From Thainema sp966674685 (GTDB lineage Bacteria; Cyanobacteriota; Cyanobacteriia; Phormidesmidales; Phormidesmidaceae), in contig CBKWJC010000022.1 of the NCBI GenBank assembly GCA_966674685.1, positions 10,262-74,261 of the forward strand: a DNA stretch of 64,000 bases. The letters are read 5' to 3'. The notes under the pieces are model-generated. The model was not told the DNA's origin. It searched no databases and saw only the letters and a list, made by a program, of their open reading frames with translations. Each line of letters starts with the position of its first letter. Position 1 is the first letter of the stretch. Below, piece by piece: positions 59,639-64,000 of the stretch. The position numbers and the translations under genes are program-made.

Positions 59639-61360
59639 TTAATTGGTCGGAGTTGGGGGGGCGGGAGCAGCTGGTGTGGGCTGCTGGTTGAACTGGTTGA
59701 AGGTGGCTTGAGAAACTAGGCGAATCATCTCCACGGCTCGACCATCGTTAAACGGACGCTGCACCATCACTGCGATCGCATATCGTTTGCCGTTGGGCAA
59801 ATCCACGATGCCAGCATCGCCCAGCATTGCGCCAATGTCGCCCGTTTTATGAGCAATCAGCGCACTCTGATCGCCCAATCCCTGAGGCAGCAGATCTGCG
59901 GCGTAGGTGCGCTGCATGATGCTAAACAGTCGATCCCGCGATCGCAAACTCAGTAACTCGCCCTGATTCACCATACTGAGCAGACTGACGAGATCTTCTG
60001 GACTGGTGGTATTGGTGCCCTCCAAATCCGGCAGCGGCGCGTTGATCACCGTGTCCTCTAAACCCCAACTCTTGAAGCGCTGGTTCAGCTTGGCGGCTCC
60101 ACCCAGGCGGTCAATCAGCATGTTGGTTGCGGTGTTGTCGCTGTTGATAATCATCCAGGACGCGGTTTCCAGCGCCGAGTACACCGTCCCGGGCGGATCA
60201 TCCTGCATACTGCCAGAACCGGTTGCCACCTGGGCGGCATTAATCGTCAACGGCTCAGTCAGGCTGATATTGCCCTGATCCACGTCTTGTAGAAATGCAA
60301 CCAAGATTGGGATTTTGATCATGCTGGCGGCTGATACGGGCGCACCGCCCTCAAAATTGAGGTATGCCTGACTTTCCAAGTCATACACAAAGGAGGACAG
60401 TTCCAGACCCGGCATTTGGGTTTCAAGCTGGACCAGTTGATCGTTGAGACTCGCGAGTTCGTTGCCGAGAGGCAGTGCGATCGCAGTTGGCGTAGGTTCA
60501 CCTCCGGTGGTTGCGATCGCGGCTGCCGTTGTGCTTTTTTGAATGGAACGCTCTGGATTCGCCTCCACTTGGAGTTCTGGATTCCAGATCGACAGCGTTG
60601 TGCCCGCAATGCCCGCAATGCCAACACCCAAAACGAGCAAGCGTAACCCATAGAGCAGCGGTGACGGCAGTTTTGAAATCCGACGGATTGCACCCGAGCG
60701 GCGCTTGGGAGGGGGCGGCACGAATGGTAGTCCCGGATCGCGGCGGGTATCTCGTCTAGCGGCTCGCCGATTCGCTCGGCGACGTGCAGCCACATCGGTA
60801 GAACTTGTGGCGCGACGAGGAGTTCCAGCCTGTTGCCGCTGGCCCAAATACCCACCTGTACCTGGAGTCATGCCAGGTGAGCGCTGAGCGGCCGACTGTA
60901 TGGGAGAGACAAAGTTAGTTTGCCCACCAGTTTGCCCACTAGTTTGCCCGCTATAGGGTCGGGTTCCATAGGAGTTGGAGTAGGTCGAGCGATTGGTGAG
61001 CTGAGATACTGTCGATGGGTAGGCCGACTGAGGGAAAACGGCCTGCGGCTGTTGGCGTAATCCTGGGCGGGATGGATCTGCTGAGGATCGAGACTGAGCG
61101 GGAGATCGGCCAGATCGATCAGAGCGTCGCCGTCGTCCACGCAGATAGGCGATGGGATTTAGAGGATTCGATGAGTGGGATGGATGATCTAGAGAGGCCG
61201 ATGGTCGAGACGGAGGCAGTTGGGATGGCGTCATGCGGGACGGCGACGTGTGAGACTGAACCATGCGAGATTGAGCCGCTGTCGAAAAATCGATTACAGA
61301 TGGAGAAGTCGTCTCTTGAGTATGAGGAGACGTCGGGGGCCAATCGCCAGTTCTCGACAT
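59639..61360 (-). CDS. membrane-anchored class A beta-lactamase-fold serine hydrolase
   Basis: This 573-residue protein has a long basic, Ser/Gln/Pro-rich disordered N-terminus (about 1-235), a single membrane segment (about 238-259, LRLLVLGVGIAGIAGTTLSI) and an extracytoplasmic beta-lactamase-2 domain (about 300-555). Active-site motifs are SxxK (Ser346-Lys349, AASMIKIP), SDN (407-409, INSDNTATN) and KTG (505-507, AHKTGDIG). The Glu of the omega loop is not certain (SPEDLVSLL). Such proteins can be true penicillinases or peptidoglycan-related hydrolases. The cytosolic tail is unusual for a beta-lactamase and includes QTSGQTGGQTN repeats. The start at 61360 has GGGAGG upstream. Confidence 0.87.
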   Translation of the reverse strand: MSRTGDWPPTSPHTQETTSPSVIDFSTAAQSRMVQSHTSPSRMTPSQLPPSRPSASLDHPSHSSNPLNPIAYLRGRRRRSDRSGRSPAQSRSSADPSRPGLRQQPQAVFPQSAYPSTVSQLTNRSTYSNSYGTRPYSGQTSGQTGGQTNFVSPIQSAAQRSPGMTPGTGGYLGQRQQAGTPRRATSSTDVAARRRANRRAARRDTRRDPGLPFVPPPPKRRSGAIRRISKLPSPLLYGLRLLVLGVGIAGIAGTTLSIWNPELQVEANPERSIQKSTTAAAIATTGGEPTPTAIALPLGNELASLNDQLVQLETQMPGLELSSFVYDLESQAYLNFEGGAPVSAASMIKIPILVAFLQDVDQGNISLTEPLTINAAQVATGSGSMQDDPPGTVYSALETASWMIINSDNTATNMLIDRLGGAAKLNQRFKSWGLEDTVINAPLPDLEGTNTTSPEDLVSLLSMVNQGELLSLRSRDRLFSIMQRTYAADLLPQGLGDQSALIAHKTGDIGAMLGDAGIVDLPNGKRYAIAVMVQRPFNDGRAVEMIRLVSQATFNQFNQQPTPAAPAPPTPTN

Positions 61361-61435
61361 CGAAAACCTCCCAGTAGTGGAATGTAAATAGATCAAGTGC
61401 ACTACACGATCAAATGCGTGCTGCTGATTCAGCAT

Positions 61436-61913
61436 TCTAAAGGTATTTCTAAATTTTGGATGCGTCTATCGTTAGAAAAAGTCAATTCCCGTCCCAATTT
61501 GTTCAGAAATTGATGCAAAATCCGGTTTTTCCATTGCCCATTTTGCCTCATGCCAAGATTCATATTTCGCATAATTCCGCATAAAGTCATCTTTTGGGAA
61601 GCTGTGTCTGCTATTGTCTGACGGTTATGTACAGTTTGCGTAAACCTCTATAACGATTCCTTAAAAAGCTATGCCGAATTGAGTTTAATCTCACCGGATG
61701 CCCCCGTGTTTACCCGTATATTGTGGGGAGGAAATTATCGAAACTGTTTTTCTGTCCCAAGATGTAGCCGTTGCCATTTAGGTTTAAGACTATAGATAGG
61801 TTCATAGAGTGGTTGAACCACCTGACAAACCTGTCTAAACCTAATTGGTGACGCTATAAGTGACAGGCTATCAGCTCGAACGGGATACACCAAGGTAACT
61901 TGAGGCAACTGTT
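61436..61913. other. divergent promoter region of the beta-lactamase-like and tpsB genes
   Basis: This 478-base AT-rich region has no gene. It holds an inverted repeat (GGTTCA...TTGAACC, 61799-61819) in the tpsB leader that might be an operator. No riboswitch is seen. Confidence 0.55.
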
Positions 61914-63773
61914 ATGTGGGGAGTCAAGTTTAGGCACCAATCGTTAGTAATGGCTGTGGAATCTAACGTGCAAGCCAAACCGCGATCGCACGTTAATCTT
62001 CGCGTTCAATTGCACATTTCGTCATTGCTCTCGTCACTTTATCTGCTTGCGATCGCAGGTGGCCCTGCGCTTGCCTCTGATCCACTGGCTGAGCCGTCTA
62101 TCATTTCCTCTACCCCTAGCCTCGACCTCGCACAAAATCCCAATCCCAATGACGACCGCTTTCTACAACCAATTCCAGATGCTGATGATATTCCGCCACT
62201 ACCAGATGAAACGGAAGCAGAGCCAGAAACCGAAGTGGAAACAGCGCCCGTATCCCCGACTCCTGATGGCACAATAACCAGTTTTTCAGTCGCGCGGGTG
62301 GATGTCCTTGGCAGTACGATTTTTGATCAGGATGACTTTGCCCCGATTACTACCCCCTTAGAAGGCCGTCAGGTAACCGTTACCGAATTACAGTCTGCGG
62401 CTGACCAAATTACACAGCTTTATCTCAACCAGGGGTATATCACCTCCCGCGCCATTTTGGTGGAACAGGCAGTTTCCGATGGCGTGGTGCAAATTCAGGT
62501 CATTGAAGGTTCAATTAGCAATATCCAGATTGAAGGGAATGAGCGTGTTCGGGATGCCTATATCCGCGATCGCATTCAGCTAGGAGCCGGAACCCCTCTG
62601 CGGACGGATCGCTTAGAAGATCAACTGCGATTACTGCGCCTCAATCCGCTATTTGAAAATATTGAGGCTAGCCTACGAGCGGGCGACCAAGTTGGAGAAA
62701 GTATCCTGATTGTGCGGGTTGAGGAAGCCGACCCCTGGATTGTCAACGCTGGGGTTGACAACTATTCTCCCCCATCGGTTGGCTCGGAGCGGATTGGCAT
62801 TGATATCGGACACCGGAACGTATTCGGCATTGGTGATACGCTGATCGGCTCATGGGATCGGACAACTACTGGAGAATCAGTTGTCTACGACCTGAGCTAC
62901 CGAGTGCCGCTCAACGCCAAGGACGGCACGCTCCAGCTTCGGGCACAGCTTGACGAAAATGAAATCCCCATCAACTCTGCCCTGAGCGTTGAAGGCGAAT
63001 CTGAACTATACGAGATCAGTTTCCGGCAACCGCTAGTCCGCAATCCCCGCGAAGAATTTGCGCTTTCCCTCGGCTTCAGCCATCGCGATGGTCAGACATT
63101 CTTGGGCGATCGACCCTTTGGCTTCGGCTTTGGCCCCGATCCAAACACAGGCATCAGCCGCACCAGCGTCTTTCGCTTTGGGCAAGACTATATCCGCCGC
63201 GACAGTCAGGGCGCGTGGGTCGGTCGGTCGCTGTTTAGCATTGGGACAGGTTTATTAGACGCGACGACCAATGATGACCCCATTCCCGATAGCCAATTTA
63301 TTAGCTGGCTAGGGCAGGGGCAGCGAGTGCAGCGTCTCAGCGATGACCATCTTTTAATTGTGCAGCTCGATCTACAGCTCACGCCTGACTCGCTTCTGAG
63401 TTCAGAGCAGTTTGTGATCGGGGGTGGTCAATCGCTGCGGGGCTATCGGCAAAACGTGCGCGCAGGCGACAATGGCTTCCGCTTTTCAGTCGAAGACCGG
63501 ATTACCTTGGGGCGTAATGAAGCCGGATTGGCAACATTTCAACTGGCTCCTTTCTTTGATATGGGCGCTGTTTGGAATGATAGTCGTAATCCCAACAATG
63601 CTGGCCGACCTGATGAAGAATTTCTCGCTGGCATTGGCTTGGGTCTACTGTGGGAACCGCTGCCCAATCTCAATATTCGGCTAGATTACGGTTTGCCACT
63701 GGTTGATATTCGCGATCGCGGTGACAATGCCCAAGATGACGGCTTCTACTTCAGCGTCCGCTATGGCTTATAG
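61914..63773 (+). CDS. TpsB-type outer-membrane transporter (ShlB/FhaC/HecB family)
   Basis: This 619-residue protein exports TpsA-like exoproteins. It has a signal-like N-terminus (about 30-58, SLYLLAIAGGPALASD), a Pro/Glu-rich linker (about 70-120), POTRA domains (VDVLGSTIFDQDDFAPITTP, and IEGNERVRDAYIRDRIQLGA), and a C-terminal 16-strand beta-barrel with the family motif FVIGGGQSLRGYRQN and a final aromatic-terminated strand (FYFSVRYGL). Length is normal. I used the ATG at 61914, with TTGAGG about eight bases upstream; a second ATG at 61950 is possible. A TpsA gene lies 40 kb away at 18421. The 227 bases after it up to the window end hold only AT-rich sequence and a partial family 2-like end. 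Confidence 0.93.
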   Translation: MWGVKFRHQSLVMAVESNVQAKPRSHVNLRVQLHISSLLSSLYLLAIAGGPALASDPLAEPSIISSTPSLDLAQNPNPNDDRFLQPIPDADDIPPLPDETEAEPETEVETAPVSPTPDGTITSFSVARVDVLGSTIFDQDDFAPITTPLEGRQVTVTELQSAADQITQLYLNQGYITSRAILVEQAVSDGVVQIQVIEGSISNIQIEGNERVRDAYIRDRIQLGAGTPLRTDRLEDQLRLLRLNPLFENIEASLRAGDQVGESILIVRVEEADPWIVNAGVDNYSPPSVGSERIGIDIGHRNVFGIGDTLIGSWDRTTTGESVVYDLSYRVPLNAKDGTLQLRAQLDENEIPINSALSVEGESELYEISFRQPLVRNPREEFALSLGFSHRDGQTFLGDRPFGFGFGPDPNTGISRTSVFRFGQDYIRRDSQGAWVGRSLFSIGTGLLDATTNDDPIPDSQFISWLGQGQRVQRLSDDHLLIVQLDLQLTPDSLLSSEQFVIGGGQSLRGYRQNVRAGDNGFRFSVEDRITLGRNEAGLATFQLAPFFDMGAVWNDSRNPNNAGRPDEEFLAGIGLGLLWEPLPNLNIRLDYGLPLVDIRDRGDNAQDDGFYFSVRYGL

Positions 63774-64000
63774 CAGCGGGAGAGTATGAGAGGGGTCGAT
63801 AATCCTTTTTAAATAATTTAATGAATTAGATTTTTTTACTTATACGAAAAAATCTACAACTCATCGCAATGAAACTTCAGTAAAGCTTATTAAAGCTACT
63901 CAATATACTTTGCATCTTGAATCTTGTACGTTGGGAATCCGAATCGTAATTAGTCACAGCAATAAGGAAGGCTTAATGAGAAAGCCTCCAAAGTCCCAGG

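Overview
The window comes from a cyanobacterium, probably a filamentous Leptolyngbya/Oscillatoriales-type genome. The evidence is the very frequent HIP1 octamer GCGATCGC, an SpkG/V4R photosynthesis-assembly cluster, DUF3386, XisH/XisI and Uma2 genes, a DXCF cyanobacteriochrome, cyanobacterial-type two-partner-secretion proteins, and intergenic regions full of palindromic and heptanucleotide repeats. No rRNA, tRNA or CRISPR array was recognised.

Layout. 1-6.5 kb: end of an EAL phosphodiesterase, a DUF3386 protein, a RadD-like helicase, RsmB, an N-acetylmuramoyl-alanine amidase and a YbjN-like protein. 6.6-11.3 kb (minus): five genes matching a shortened slr0144-slr0152-type photosystem II assembly operon (V4R, small repeat protein, slr0146-like, V4R, SpkG-like kinase). 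11.6-21.6 kb: ClpP-class protease, glycogen branching enzyme GlgB, MscS channel and a secreted TpsA-type exoprotein. 21.6-28.7 kb: GshB, an ABC importer (SBP, ATPase, permease), Uma2, Hsp20 with a possible RNA thermometer, DusA and a YidD-like protein. 28.9-31.8 kb: conserved or unknown hypothetical proteins.

32.2-37 kb is the accessory region and the most interesting part. A short, catalytically dead prokaryotic Argonaute (MID-PIWI) overlaps a large partner gene whose product reads as Mrr-like nuclease + TIR + APAZ. The block is AT-rich, I saw no HIP1 site in it, and it is followed by an antitoxin-sized ORF and a xisH-xisI pair. It resembles the SPARTA abortive-infection systems (TIR-APAZ/short pAgo) but has an extra N-terminal nuclease-like domain, and the usual TIR catalytic Glu appears to be Asn.

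37-47 kb: secreted TPR and pentapeptide-repeat proteins (divergent), ExoD-like and DedA membrane proteins, a PAS-PAS-GAF histidine kinase whose GAF carries both DXCF and CH cysteine motifs (a predicted blue-absorbing dual-Cys cyanobacteriochrome), and ArgF. 47-64 kb: LexA, an NmrA-like reductase, a DUF92/VTE6-like membrane protein, a degenerate MBL protein, a CobT-like phosphoribosyltransferase, two hypothetical proteins, a GH13-CBM20 amylase, an isocitrate-lyase/PEP-mutase family enzyme, an MFS (GPH) transporter, a membrane-anchored beta-lactamase-fold serine hydrolase and a TpsB outer-membrane transporter that could export the TpsA located 40 kb away.

Repeats shape the whole window: at least two dispersed palindromic (MITE-like) families, a 132-bp element flanked by perfect 19-bp direct repeats, and heptamer tandem repeats that lie between genes and also inside protein linkers (RsmB, amidase). 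Several ORFs are artificially lengthened at their 5' ends by these repeats, so I trimmed starts where a better internal start exists.
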